Source of the DNA: Azolla pinnata
Lineage: Eukaryota > Streptophyta > Polypodiopsida > Salviniales > Salviniaceae
Direction: 5' to 3'
Length of the DNA stretch: 37,829 nt
Assembly (NCBI GenBank): GCA_037176905.1
Contig: JBBBWG010027668.1
Location: 1 to 37,829, forward strand
The notes under the pieces were generated by a model. That model ran no database searches. It had not been told where the DNA came from and was given only the letters and a program-made list of their open reading frames with translations. The translations under genes and the position numbers were made by a program. Position 1 is the first letter of the stretch; each line of letters opens with the position of its first letter. Shown here one piece after another: positions 1 through 13,359 of the stretch.

Positions 1-957
1 ATATTATATTTGAAGTTTGATTCTATTAGTGATGAGATACTCGTCAATTATACAATCATCTAGCTTGATCACCAACCTGAAGAAAATAGCTAAAGAGGAA
101 TTTGGAGGTAAGTACCACAACCCAAAATACAACATACCTGTTAAAAGCCATCACATTATTCAACAATTAATGATAAGGCAAAAGAAAGCCAGACAAATAC
201 GTCCTGTTCTATTCATTTTGTTGCCAATAAGGCTTGAGAGAGATTACATTTAATTTAGTAAGAAACTGTGGCAGCAGCAAGAGAAGCTCAGAATATGATG
301 ACAAGGATGATCCCTAAAACCACATAGTAGCACCCAGCGTAATGTCCATCTGGGCTTTAGCTTATTTGAGTTTCCTCTTCAGCATAAGAACTACAAACCC
401 AAAATTAATTCTCTCCTTCACCTTCATATTCCAAGGATTATAGTCTTCCCCAGCATCAAAATTACCTCTATAATCTTGCATTATTCAGATTAGGATAAGA
501 AGGAATACTACATGGCTTATTGATATTTTAATATCATATGATACTTTCTTCTTTTCTTCAAATGCTGCTCCAAAGATCCCCCATAGATGATAATACATCA
601 TTCTTTCTATTTATCTTTGTGCAAAATTGAAGTGCGGCTTTCAAGGAAGAAGATATTCTTTTGAACAATGTATGTACAACTTGGATCGTATAGATTGATA
701 ATTCATCTTCTATTTGCTTTATCACGTGTGATTGATGCTACTTCTTGTAAACCAGGAATTCTAGGTTCAAACTGTGCCTATTCAGACAGTTTCTAGCCAG
801 GAATAAGGTACATGTGTGTGTGAAGGAGACAAACCTTACATAAGTTGCCTTGCATAAATTAAGAAGTGAAAAGACAGAGTTGACGGTCAGACTATCAACA
901 ATGTACTATAAGATCAAGTCAAGCAATAGGATCCAAGCAACATTGTCAAGGAACAAC
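1..957 (-). other. callose synthase intron reaching the left edge
   Basis: After the exon ending at 958 the next conserved callose synthase segment (a membrane stretch, typically reading like LFWLVVL...FAYFLQIKPL) cannot be found in any frame down to base 1. I therefore read this stretch as the 5' part of an intron whose acceptor lies outside the window. It is AT-rich, with no other coding signal I recognise. Confidence 0.6.
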
Positions 958-3900
958 CTGATATAGTCACTTGGCCTTTCATACAATCCACGACCAACAA
1001 AATAATGCTCCTGGAAAACATTAGTAAATCTTAGGTAATACAGAAAGATAGATTATACTCATGACTCAAGAGACAGACTTGAACCTGATCAAAGTGACAT
1101 ACCTGAAAAAGCCATTTTAATGCTTCCATAACTCTGAACCTATCACTTTCCTCAGACCATTTTCTCAACAAGGGAATGTGTAAACACAAACTCACAAAAA
1201 GTTGTACAGAGGCATAAACACCTAACACCAGCAGGTATATATGGAAAAATGGATCTCCATCGACCAACATTTTCCTAAAAGTCAAAAAGTATTTCTCAAT
1301 TTTCCAACATAGCAAATTTGGTGACACCCAGAATTGGTCAAAGTTCTATTTCGTTTAATTTATACACAAACCCACACTTCACTGTCTTTAAAATGAAGTG
1401 TCTTTATGTTGATCAATTTCATCAAAACCAAGTTGTCCATAATGATCATATCATACTATTCTAGACTATTAGATTAATTTCCCAGGAACATATTGCTTGC
1501 TAAGGTTAGACATTACTATAACCATTGTTACGTCTAATTACATATTCATATAAGATAAATGAAAACATACTTCCTAAGACTAATCATTTACAGCATTTAA
1601 GTCAGACCTCAGACATACTAGTACTTTATGTGAAGAAGAATCCAAATTGACGCTCAGGCAACGAATGTCATTAACTGGAAAAAACTTATAAGAGCTAAAA
1701 GATGAATTTGAGCTTACAGATATAAGTAAAACGAACCCCCTGCACATCCACCAAAAAATATCAATTGGACAAATATTCGTATTGTTGCATTTGCCTGAGA
1801 ACTTCTATAGGCTCCTACCATCAGCATGACATCAAGCACAGCTGAACAATCGCAAACATGTCAGTTATGTTATTTTTTGGGGAACATGTTAGCATCAAAT
1901 TCATCTTCAAATTAGACAAAGAGACAGGTAATTTATTATTATTATGTCTTCATGCATGCAGAACAGGGAAAACATACAGAGATGGAACTGAAACTACAAA
2001 ATGAATGAATACAGGTAAGGAAATATATACGATGTAGATGGACATGAGAGATTAACATTTTCCCTAGCAGTTTGTGACAACTAAAGAAAGAAAGGAGAGC
2101 CTTGTTATGGTTGCCTGGGCAATATTTTATTAATCCTTCTTGTACCTGCGACAGCTCACAGTTTCACCACTATTAATGTCATTTATTAATATGAGTGAAG
2201 TGCTAGCATATATGACCTAAAACTAAAACTAGGAAAGACAAAAAACTATGAAGCATGCACAAACTTTACATTGCAAAGCATAAGCTTCATTACTTTAGAT
2301 CATGTTAATAAATTAGAATCTCATTTTCAATAGCACATAAGGTCTTATTCTCTCACCGGTGCTACACTGAAATAGAAGAATAACCTCTCTTAAAGCCTCC
2401 TTTAATGGTATCCAACATTATCGCTCTATTTCTTGTTACATCCTTGGATAGATATCACTCCAAACAATGAAGCCTTTTTACTCAATTGAGGTTTGTCAAA
2501 AGATTTTTGTTGCACCTCTATCTTAATGAGTTTGTGCATTTAGATATTTAACATTTCACAAGGTCAAAGTACAGTTCTTACATTCAATTAACTTCATGAT
2601 GAAGTATGTAACACCAAGGCTTAACAAAACTTTCACTGTCTCCATGTTAAGATTCTCCGAGAAAGCTATGATTGTTAAACCCTACATAACACTATAATTC
2701 TTTAGCTACATGGTTCCAAAAGTAAATGTAATGAAAACTTTCGATCATGAATCCACAAACTTACTTGTAACATCAACACTAGCAAAATCCATACACGAAG
2801 GAAGCTGTGGTACAGATGTAAAAATGTCCTGTGTTCGACAAAAGATGTTTTTCCTAATGCATGGTTCCTAGCTACCTGCAAAACAAAATGTCACTATTGA
2901 GGCCATTTTAAGGTCACAACTCCAAAAATCCCTCGCAACCAAGGTGCAACAGCAGGACCACATTTTCTTCCACTTAAAAAGATGAGATGAAGTGCACAAT
3001 CACATGTAAAAGAGATATCATTAAAGTTGAAGTATTTATTTTTAGCATGATTTAAGCAGATGAGGTACTCATGTTTAACCTTAAATGATCTTTAATCAAT
3101 GATATTAATTGAGGGTGATCTTTAACTCCAGTTCTCTTCGTATTCATAACTCAATATAATTAATTCAGTGAGAGATTTTATGGAGAAAGTTATAAATTAC
3201 CCCTCGAAATTTGCTCAGAGCAGTTTCAGGGACTGCTTCTTTAACTGGTTTACAAAAAAATGGACGATCTGTCTCTCCGGTAAAGGGAAACTTAAGCAAA
3301 TTGAAACATGACGGTGACCTGCAAATCATAGCATTTACAAACTAATCATCACTTGAACATAACAAAATCCATAATAGAAAATAGCAAAAAGTAGCTTTTA
3401 TGTCAACTTTTTGACCACACCAGAAAAATTCATTGAAATCATCATAATTTCTCCATTTTGAATGGCCAGCTTTCCCTCCCCCATTCTTTATGGTCTCCTG
3501 CAAAAATTTTGATTTCAAATAAAAACATGTTTCTCATGACAAAAAGCCAACACTTCAGCTAGGGGCATTAGTCTGGTTGTATGTCAAATTATATCATGTT
3601 GCATTACGAATATATAATCTGCTGTTAAAAACTCTAAAACAAAGAAGATTTTTTTTTTCCAATCATAAACATAGAATCTTGAGAAAATTTTAAGCCCTTG
3701 ACTCCTCCTACTTGTGTCAATATACATTATGACACCCCCAGAGGAAGAAAAAACAAGGAAAGGAAAATGAATCAACAGTAAGAAAGGAAACAAGCATATG
3801 TAAATGACTCTAAAAGACCAAATCACATAAACAACGTAATAAGCACAACTGCTTGTCATTAGATAGGTAAAGATAAACAGAGATATGAGGCCAATCCTAA

Positions 3901-6900
3901 ATGTTGTTCTGCATCACAAAAGATATCAATTATAGTAGTAGAACTGAATAAGTTATTCACAATGTCTTTAACTCGGCACTTAATTAATAATTTATGCTCA
4001 GATAAACTCAGACAAAAGATCTCCAACAAGGTGCCAAACATGGAGAGCTTCAAATCAGAGGGGACTTCTTTGGTGCCGTAAGATGATACCTCTTTCAAGG
4101 CATTGTAAATTGGAGTTATGACTGCCTCCAGGAATGATTGTTTCTCGTTAACCTTGTATTCCTGAAGTTGTTCAATTTCGCCATGTTTCAACATTACAAA
4201 TAGGTCATCTGCCATCTGCATGCATTAACCAATCAATGTCAGAAAGAATAAAACGAGATGGACAATCTGAAAGCTACAAAGTCTTGCATAAATGATGTTT
4301 GAAGCATCACGCTAATACCAGTTTAAATTGATATTTTATATTATGTACATATCTATTGTCATAATTCTAGATTCACAGTGATGCAGCATGAAGAAAACTT
4401 CTTTAAAACATTTGTGAGATCTCACCCAGGTTACAGCAAAGTTGTTAAATGCTGAAACCAAACGTCTCCAAGAAAGAAAACAATTTTATGCTGGATTGGT
4501 AAGACACATATATGCATATCTAATCCATGCCTTCTTTAGAATTACAACTCAATGATATGCTGTGTAAAACAAGATTGCATAGAACTTTATTTGTAGAAAA
4601 CGTCAAAGTTGCAAGCTCCCTAACTCTGATGTTATTCATAAATGGTATATATAACAACTATATGCTAACTTGACAAGAACATACTATGCGATCAAACATA
4701 TCACGCTCTATATTAAAAAATGGTGATTATATTGTTACAGAGGAAGATCTACAAAGTATCCATATGTCCCACATAATGTGCATATGCATCTTTTTTTTAT
4801 TCAGAAAGAAGTATCCATAGGGTGTACAGGACAACCACTTACATAAATGCAATACTCTAATGGGTATCACAATTAAGTATATGCACATTGACCTACCATC
4901 CATTTCTGGTCGATTGCTTGTCCTCATCATAGGACATGATGTCTTCGTCCTAGGCTTGGGGATATATTGCACAAATGCAGGTACACCTGGTTAGACTTTA
5001 TCATTTTGCATGTCTATCCTAAATCTAAGACTAACCAGAAACTATGATCAGGAACTTACGATAATGGCCAATGTATCAGAAAGTAGCTAGCCAGCTATGA
5101 CTACATTAAGTAGGTAATTCTTTGTTAAAGCTTCAGTTTTGAGCTACTTAACAATAACTCGCCAGCCCTCCAATGCAATTAAAGGTAATGGGATGTATAT
5201 TTGCACATCAGAAGGAAGACCATACACCATCGAGTGTAGGAAACCTGACAATGCTGAAAATCTATGAATAAACTAATCATCGCCTTTCAAAATTTTCAAT
5301 TCCACCAGAAAGCCTTAAGTTTATTGCAAAGAATTGCTCAACATTAAAATTTTGCCCAAAAACTCACCTTATGATAAATATAACAGATGCCCTCCGGGAG
5401 AAACCTAACATTTGCTGCTTCACCCCATATGCACAAATAAAGAGCTACTAGGGCAACCCTGTCTTCTTTTGTAGCTACCCTGGATTGGAATTACACATGA
5501 TTCATTAGTCGATGTAGCTGATTCACTATTAACTATAAGGCATGAGTAATACCGATCATAAACAGGCTTCATCCTGATGTAGCGACACCACTTGACATAG
5601 TTATCCAGGATCTTATTGCAGAGAAATTTGATCACGTCTTCATCTACCTCCTATTTATCAAGAAAACAAATATTAGTTTAAAAACTATGAGAAACTTCAA
5701 CATCATAAAACAAAAGAGCAAGCCTTAGGGATGATTCTTTCTCATTATAAGCTATTACTACCTGGTCTGCCCCTCTGAGAAAATTTCCATCATTACGCTG
5801 AGATTGTGCGTTTGCCAATAAAAGAACAAAATGTTCTCTTTGATTTCTTACATTGTCTTTCTGCAGAGAGTTGCCAATAAGTGGGATTAATCATTGCATG
5901 ATGCACACTGCCCACTATATAACAAAATCTTGGAACCTTTACATACTTGGAATCCAAAAGCAAAGTGAAGAGCATCAAATATATCAGGTCTCCGTAGGTG
6001 AGGCACTTCAAAGTTACCAGCAAACCGCAGACCGGTACACTGAATCGCTAATCGTGCAGCTTTTATCTGGTAGATAATCGTAAACAATGATGCCCAGAAA
6101 ATTCCCCTAATCTTCTTACTACAATTATCAAGCACACAATAAGATTTCAATACCTCAGGTAAATCAAGAATTGGATCAGAAACACCAGCTACTTCTATGG
6201 GCAAGATGTTATATGGTTGAAATGCCTCAGACATTTTTGCATCTGCTTCCATTTCCTTCTTGAACTGAAAAAGGCACCCAGTTATAATTCTAAACATACA
6301 GGCAGACAGATAGACAGACAGATAGATAAGCATGTACGGTCTAGGTCAATCAGATCATCCATAGGTGCATATAACGAAGCAACTGATAGGAGAAAAAAGC
6401 AAGATAGGTGAAATGCCAAAGATCGGCACTGTCAAGTGGGAAAACTGCCTGTTATTATGAAAAATATAAGCTCCTACTTACCCAAAAGAGAAATGCAGAA
6501 TACTAACATAAGAATTCTCAATCTTTTTTTGCAGGCATTAAATTGAAACAAAATACCTCATTTTAGCCCCTTAATGATAGCCCAAACCCAAAGAGCATGA
6601 TAAGACAAAATAGCTAACCTTAAAGAGAGCATATTCTTTTCAAAAGCAGTGCCAATTTAACTAGGAAAGTCGGACCACATAAGTATCTCATATAGAGTCG
6701 TTACTTCTGTTCAGTTGGTCAGCAGTTGTGTTCTCACTATATCACCACACACTGTTGGATTCAAATAAGAGCAAATCAGGTGATTCCACAGCTGCAAGCT
6801 GTATTAGCCCCATAACATGCTATATTGGGTTGAGATTAGGGGGAATATAGTGACTCCCCACACAGCTCAGCTATCATTCTCATAGCTGCCTAGAGGATAA

Positions 6901-9900
6901 GAGTCTATAAGCTTTATGCACAACTACAAGCCAGCAAAGCGGTGATTAAATAAGATTCATGAAGCTGTTTAAAATAATCTGGGCAAATACATTGAAGAAG
7001 AGTTATGAGGCACATATTATTCTGTTTTGAGCCAGTATTGAGGGCTTCCACCTCCATTGCATTTCTTGGCTAGGAAAAATCAAGGCCTGAGGATATCAAT
7101 CTTAGGAGAGGGCATGAAGTCGAATTAGAAGCCCTTGACTTGTAAAGCACATGCCAGTGATAGTTGAGTAATGTAACCCATCAAACTCCTTGAGGTAGTA
7201 CCCCAGTGACCCCTGATCGCTAAAGAGGTAGATAGAGACCTACCACCATAGGAGCAGGTACCGTTAGACTTTCACCAACTAAATTGCTTCTGCGTCCTAG
7301 TGGACTTCTGAAATGAATTTCATACCCTCCTTGGGACATTCGCTCTAACGTAAAACTTACAAACTCTGTCAAAATGAACAACTCCACATACAAGCCACCA
7401 GATTAAACAAGATTTATGGCACAGTTTAAATAATCAAGGTAAATGCATTAAATAGGAATTATAAAGAAGTTATCATCTGCCCAAATGTACAAAAAGATCT
7501 ATGGAAACTGCCACACTAAAAAGCCATACATAAATGCCACGATTGGTATTAGGAACAGAATGAAAATTAACCTCAGAAGTGAGCAGTGTTGCTGCAACTC
7601 GCGCTGGGTAATTTTCAGCAAGAGCATTTATAACGTCTCTTAGGATTCGTAAAGTAGTAAAAATTTTCTGTCTTTGCGTTCTATTTTCCGATCTGAAAAA
7701 ACGAAAAAAGAATGCTAATATAGCTATCCTTCAGCAAAGGTCTTAAACACTCGCTGCACAGATAATTTTATTAAACACGTGGATACAGCTAAAGCATAAT
7801 TGAAGCACCATATACACAGAAACATAAGTCAAATGGCAAGCTCACCATATACCTGTCACTTACCCCCAAAATCCCATGATTTATTAGCCCTTATGTTGTC
7901 ACAATCATTTACATGAGCCAAAAACACAGAAATTGAGTCATTCAGAACATGTTGAATGACAAAAGATTGATAGCATACTCTGATCCATCTAGCTCGTTCT
8001 TTTGAATCCTGTAAAAGTTCCGTAAAGTTATGATATCCTGTTCCCGATCAAAAGTTGTACCATCTTTCTTGGCTAGCTTTTGCTGCAGAACGAGAATGAA
8101 ATGGCTTGTACATTGTGATACTGTGCTGGAAAATACGTAAATAAAGCTGTCCTGAACACTATAAAAGTACCTTTATGACTGACATCAATCCAGTCTTAAA
8201 CTGCACAACACCCCTTCCCTGACTGTTGGGATCCAGCTTCTGAGAGAGAGAATAAGCATGCTCACATACTGCAGCGACAATCAGAAAAATCATCCATCAT
8301 GTTTTCATGGGCATAAAAACAGAATTACGGTATTGTAGGAAATACCATTATATATATCAGAACATTGAGTTTGTGTTTTTGCAGAAAAGAAGGGGTTTAA
8401 TAAGTCATGGTCCTCTAAATTTTGCACAAACTCTAAGAAAAAATCCATTTTGGTTTGAACTTATTTCCTGATATTATGCTATAAATCAGCATAAAATCCA
8501 GCAGAAGTCTTACAGAGAAAATTTCAGGGCTACAAACAGAATTTTCTACGCCTAATTAGATGCTACTACCAAGTCTCATGCAGAACACTTCCATCACTAC
8601 ATACAGAACTTTCAATTTTCTTACAGATGCTCTCTTGGGTGTACCCATTCTCGTCTGATAACATGTACCAATGCAAGTATATGTCCCACTTGTAGAATGA
8701 AAAGCACATCTGATCAATATGCATATTTATCTTTTAGCTTTTCATAAAATAGCCTACATGTTGCCCACATACTAAATGCGCATTATTCAAGAATGGAATT
8801 CTTACAATTTTTACAAAGGAGTAAACTTCCATGGTTGCAGTATACAAATTCTTTAACCATGAATGATCGTCTATGATGAGTACTTCTAAGCCCTCTGAGG
8901 ACTCACAAGTTCACTGTGACGAACACTCCTACATCATTGTTGAAGCTTGCAGAGTTTCTTAGCATTGTGCTTTGCAAATGTTGAGCAAAACAAATAACAG
9001 TCAAGTACAATGAATCGGATAAGGGGGTATTTATCTTCAAGGAAGATGATTTCATTGATCACCAGCCAGCTGTAAATGGTAAGGAGACAAGATGACATCC
9101 ACTGATATTCAATGGCATCGTGTGATGCAGCATTATACTGTATGATGGTATAATGAGACTTTACTTGGAAAGAGATGGTGAGTCCACAGGTAATAACAAT
9201 ATAAACCCTCAGGTCACATAGATGATAACCAAAAGACATAAGATGGCCATAACTATCTGACAGGTGTCCGAAAGTTCTATTTTGTAATGTAATGAAGTCA
9301 TTCACTAACCAGAAAACAAAAAGAAACAACCTCCCATCGAAGTCCACACCTAGCATCATCTCACGCAAACTATTCAGAATCAAGCGAGCCACCAAAGGCA
9401 AGCAAATAGGAGAAAGCCTAAACTAAAACTTCGTGGAGAGATATGCTTCGAAATCTTTCCATTAGGAGGAGAAAGGAATTTGTGAAGAATTCCTGATATG
9501 AAAGAAACATACGTCTTGGAGCCTACCGGTAATCAAGTGAGATATTGATCAGAAAGGAGGAAGAAACGGAGGGCCGAGGCTCCATAGACCACAGACATTT
9601 CAGAAAAGCACGTAAAATTTGCCAGAGACGTAGAATGTGATTGGCTCTATGTTATGGTGTACACTAACTTTGCTCATACAGAAGCGGAGAGAATGAAAAC
9701 AACTTCAAATAGAACTAAGAAACGTGAGACATGCGAGAGATCAGCTCAGTATGGAGCTAAAGATGCTGCCTTTTGCTCAGATAGACATGGACAGCGACAG
9801 TCGGTGCTCAGATAAACCTAGGAAACTTGAGAGAAAACGAGAAAGGAAGAGAGAAGGGTACATACGGATGCGAGCAACGTTAGCATCAGCAAACTCTACG

Positions 9901-10076
9901 TCATTGGCTACATCCAGGATGGTGTCGATGTTCTCACGATCTAGAGAAGAAGGAACTGAGCTGGGAAGACCAGCACCTCCAGGTCGCGCAGAGCGAGGGT
10001 TTAGTGCAGAGAGAACCAGGTGTTTCCAGTTGTAGAGAACTCTGTCATGCTGCTGGCTAGGGCGCCTTCTATCCAT
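958..10076 (-). CDS. callose synthase (1,3-beta-glucan synthase, GSL8/GSL10-like), N-terminal part
   Basis: The protein would polymerise UDP-glucose into callose at the plasma membrane or cell plate. I placed 17 exons (minus strand, 5' to 3'): 9866-10076, 8171-8268, 7979-8082, 7572-7692, 6154-6264, 5947-6066, 5762-5860, 5553-5650, 5368-5479, 4090-4215, 3421-3497, 3201-3318, 2765-2875, 2582-2681, 1718-1841, 1103-1274, 958-1010. All introns are GT-AG and every join keeps frame, giving about 652 residues of a family usually near 1,900. The start is the ATG at 10076. Residues ~50-180 are the Vta1-like N-terminal region (VARILCEHAYSLSQ, LDPNSQGRG, FKTGLMSVIKQKLAKKDG). Residues ~310-430 match FKS1 domain 1 (WGEAANVRFLPEGICYIYH at 339-357; NYDDFNEFFW near 417-426). 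From ~480 on there are several hydrophobic segments. The UDP-glucose-processing domain lies off the left edge. The N-terminus and intron density point to GSL8/10 rather than the intron-poor GSL5/12 type. Exon joins and family are firm; the donor of the last exon (GTTGTT) is the weakest call. Confidence 0.95.
6265..7571 (-). other. callose synthase intron 4 with a diverged direct repeat
   Basis: This 1.3-kb intron lies between two well-supported exons. It contains a diverged direct repeat of about 90 bp, at roughly 6918-7012 and 7374-7465; both copies share a core like GATTAAA.AAGATT.ATG followed by GTTTAAA.TAATC. No coding potential is recognised between them. Other long introns of this gene (8269-9865, 4216-5367, 3498-4089, 1842-2581) show nothing beyond AT-rich sequence. 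Confidence 0.5.
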
Positions 10077-10254
10077 GAGGAAAGAAAAGGCAAAGCGGAC
10101 AAAAGAACCCCGCCGACAGACAGAAATTTATGGGGAACGGAGAAGAAGCTACGGAAACATGGTGCTAAATGTCCGGGTAGTTGATTTGGACAAGGTGATC
10201 GATGTGGTCTCTATTAGAAGCCTCCAGGAACAGCTTGAATAAATTACGCTTCGA

Positions 10255-10304
10255 TTGAAGAATTTCTACAGTCTTCTTCTTCTTCTTCTTCTTCTTCTTC
10301 TTCT

Positions 10305-10339
<35 letters not shown>

Positions 10340-10550
10340 TCCAGAACGATAATGAAGATTTAATGTTCTGGTTGAAGTGGTGCGAAATTTACATTCTTCT
10401 TCTTCTTCTTCTTCTCCTCTTTCTTCTTCTCCTCTTTCTTCCTCTTCTCCTTCTGCTTCTCCTTCTGCTTCTGCTGCAGCTGTTCCTGCTGTTGCTCCGG
10501 AAAAATGACGACGATTTAACGTTCTGGTTGAAGTGGTGCGAAATTACCGA
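10255..10550. repeat. tandemly duplicated CTT/CTG triplet tract
   Basis: Two copies lie 156 bp apart. Each has a (CTT)n then (CTG)n tract followed by a shared unique segment ending in TTCTGGTTGAAGTGGTGCG; the unique parts start at 10357 and 10513. The period is a multiple of three, so a leucine-rich frame stays open on the plus strand through both copies, but the composition explains that and I do not call a gene. It lies 180 bp upstream of the callose synthase ATG, in the promoter or 5' UTR region. Confidence 0.8.
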
Positions 10551-10969
10551 ATTCTGCAGGGAAACACGGTGAGCTGAATGCGGGGGAAGGGAGGGGAAGG
10601 AGGCGGAGCTAGGGTTTAGGAACCAGCTTCAGATTGTGCCGGGCCCTGGGCTTCGCCTTCGTTCGTGTCGGCAGGCCATGGTCAGCGACGCCGTTTCTTT
10701 CTCGGTTTCGTTTTCCCTCGTTTCTGCTGTAAGCGCGCGGCGTGTTCTTCGGCGGGGATCGATCGATGAGCGAAGGTCTTGGTCGTCGCTCAGTCCTCGG
10801 AGGAGGAGGGAAGGAGGAGGAAGGGAGCTATGGCGGAAGGAAAGCTTTCAGTCGGGCGCGGGCCGCGAAACGGAAAGGGAGAAGAAAGAAGAAGAAGAAG
10901 GAGGGAAGAACACCAAAAATTGACGATAAAAAAACAAATGAAGTCTTTGAGTGGAGAGAGAATCTACAA
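10551..10969. other. GC-rich upstream patch, possible divergent promoter
   Basis: A GC- and CpG-rich stretch between the triplet tract and the tetranucleotide array. It carries AGGGTTT (telo-box) at 10611 and, on the plus strand, an ATG at 10678 in a favourable context (GGCCATGG) followed by 17 codons and a GTAAGC at 10729 that could be a splice donor. I found no matching downstream exon, so a divergent plus-strand transcript is only possible. The stretch from 10870 is purine-rich (GAAGAAGAAG-like). Confidence 0.3.
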
Positions 10970-12056
10970 ATGTATGCATTGCATGCATGCATGCATGCAT
11001 GTGTGCATGCATGTGTCCATGTGTGCATGCATGCATGCATGTGTACCATGCGTGCATGCATGTGTAAATGCATGTGTGTCCATGCGTGCATGCATGTGTA
11101 AATGCATGTGTGTCCATGCGTGCATGCATGTGTGCATGTGCGCAAGGGTGTATGTATGCGTGCTTGCAAGTATGTATGTATGCGTGCGTGCAAATATGTA
11201 TGTATGCGTGCGTGCAAATATGTATGTATGCGTGCGTGCAAATATGTATGTATGCGTGCGTGTATGTATGCGTGCATGTGTATGTATGCGTGCGTGTATG
11301 TATGCGTGCGCGTGTGTATGCGTGCGCGTATGTATGCGTGCGCGTATGCATGCGTGCGTGTATGTGTACGTGCATGTATGTATGTATGCATGTATGTGTA
11401 TGCATCTATCTATCAAAATGCATGTATGTGTGTCTATGTGTGTGCATGTATGCGTGCGTGCATACATTACATACGTGTGGGTATGTATGCATGTGTCTGT
11501 AGATGTGTATAGGTACATATGTATGTATACGTGCGTGTACGTATTTGCATGCATGTATGCGCGGGTGTGTATGTATGCATGCATGTCTGTGTGTGTATGT
11601 GTATGCATGCAAGGATGCGCGTGTGTGTGTATGTAGTGTGTATGTGTGTATGCATGTATGTGCGTGTATGTATGCATGTATGTGTGTATGCATGTATGTG
11701 TGTATGCATGCATGTGTGCGTGTGTGCATGCATGTATGTACGTATGCATCCATGTGTGCGTGTATGCATGCATGTATGTATGTATGCATGCATGTGTGCG
11801 TGCATGCATGCATGTATGTATGTATGCATGTGTATGTGCATGCACGCATGCATGTACGTGTGTGTGTATGTATGCATGCATGTGTGCACGTAGGTATGCA
11901 TGTGTGTATGCATAATGGATGAATGTATGTATATCCACGTGTGTATGCATGTATGTACGCATGTCTGCGTATATGTTGTCGGATGCATGTGCGTGCGTAC
12001 ATATGCATGTGTATGTATGTATGTATGCATGCATGTATGTATTTGTGTAAGTATGT
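10970..12056. repeat. TGTA/TGCA/TGCG tetranucleotide array (alternating purine-pyrimidine)
   Basis: About 1.1 kb built almost wholly from TGTA, TGCA, TGTG and TGCG words, so bases alternate pyrimidine-purine for long runs. It has higher-order structure: a 34-bp unit starting CCATGCGTGCATGC at 11046, 11080 and 11114, and a 24-bp unit CAAATATGTATGTATGCGTG repeated between about 11189 and 11260. All six frames give long Cys/Met/Val- or His/Thr/Tyr-rich open frames, which are by-products of a repeat lacking stops. A short tail of three 23-24-bp repeats (ATCTGCTGTATGATCC-like) follows at 12121-12186. Confidence 0.95.
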
Positions 12057-13355
12057 GTAGAAATAGGAAGAATGTAGCTTTGTTTTTAACATTGAACTGA
12101 GAAGACAAAACAATGTCCATAGTAATCTGCTGAATGATCCACAATGATCTGCCGTATGATCCATATTAATCTGCTGTATGATCCCTCGAACGTCAAGAAC
12201 AGATTCCAAACCTCCAAAGGGTCCGATTAGCTCCCAAGATGTCGGAAGCTTCATAGAACAAACTCCGTGAAAAAAACATTTGTTTGCTTGTCTGCAGTGC
12301 TCTGCAAAAATCCATCAAAACAAGAATCCTAGCTATATATATACTTCACCATCCATCAACAGGTAGCCACAAAAGTCGTGCCCTGACTTCTCTGTCTGCA
12401 AATCAGCGCTGAAATCTCATCTTTGCCTCAGTACAGCACGACTCGCTCGATTCGTCAGAGTACTCGTCAAGCCAAACCTTTCAACGACTTCTCACGTGAA
12501 TCGTGCTTGATCCATGCCCCGACTACACATGCGAGGGTTTGCATTCGTGCATGCACAGCGCACACCTGATCGTCGGTAATACAAGAATAACACGGTGGTC
12601 GAAGAGAAGCTCGAAATCAGTGTATCATGGGTGCACATTAGTTAAAAAAAATGAAGTAAAACAAGTTGTTCGACGACTTGCCTACTGGATTCGAAATTCG
12701 AAGATCTTCTTCTTCCCAGAGCTCGAATGGGACCGGAATTTCGACATCTGCATCCAAGATACGCGTCACCGACTGACAGTTCCTTGTCTATTAGAGCAAA
12801 AGCCGCGGACAGTTTCGTGCACTTCGTATATATATATATATATATATATATATAAGTTATGAAAAGATGCGGGCTTAGCACTCGGCGGCATCTGCTTTTG
12901 AACCAAGTTCTGCTTTTTGCAGAGGAACCCCAAAGTCCCTTTAGCCAAAATACTCTCGTCGAATGCTCGAAAAAAAATCAAAGAAGAAACCTTCCCTCCA
13001 CATAACCAGTATTCTGGATCTCTCGTCAGACTTATGTGCGAGATGCGGATCACAGATGTGATTCGCAACCCATCTCCACTCTTAGCAACAAATTATATAA
13101 GATTTATCATGCCCACAAGAAGAAAAGACTAGCATGCAGTGTCGCCATACGGAAAGATACGAGATAAAGCTCGGCACATTGTTCCTTTGTGTCCCGAGAG
13201 AGGTTTGTTTTTTGTTCACCAAAATGCAAGCATAATAAGAAGGCCTTTCTTTGTAACTAGTGCTAGATGTCGAATGTCTCGATCACAGCTCACATTCCCA
13301 CTTCCAATCAAAAATATGAAAGCATGAGGAGGAGTGGAGAGGTCCAAAACCAAAA
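12057..13355. other. intergenic, no gene recognised
   Basis: Low-complexity features only: three 23-24-bp tandem repeats at 12121-12186 and an (AT)n tract at about 12828-12854. Short open frames exist in both strands, but none has a recognisable motif, a plausible splice partner or a length above chance. Confidence 0.5.
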
Positions 13356-13359
13356 ACAA

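Noticed and set aside
3859-4089. Extension of the callose synthase exon at 4090 into a longer open frame
   Set aside because: A GT donor at 4089 restores the conserved order into the next exon at 3497 (GHSKWRNYDDFNEFFW); the extra frame has no family similarity.
8934-9401. 155-codon minus-strand open frame
   Set aside because: Falls wholly inside callose synthase intron 1, with no similarity to that family; the flanking exons join in phase without it.
10255-10572. 105-codon Leu-rich open frame
   Set aside because: It is the translation of CTT/CTG triplets in a duplicated tract; nothing beyond leucine runs and one repeated 15-residue segment.
10742-12254. Many long open frames on both strands rich in Cys/Met/Val or His/Thr/Tyr
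   Set aside because: They are translations of the tetranucleotide array, which lacks stops in most frames; all frames are open at once and no non-repeat domain is present.
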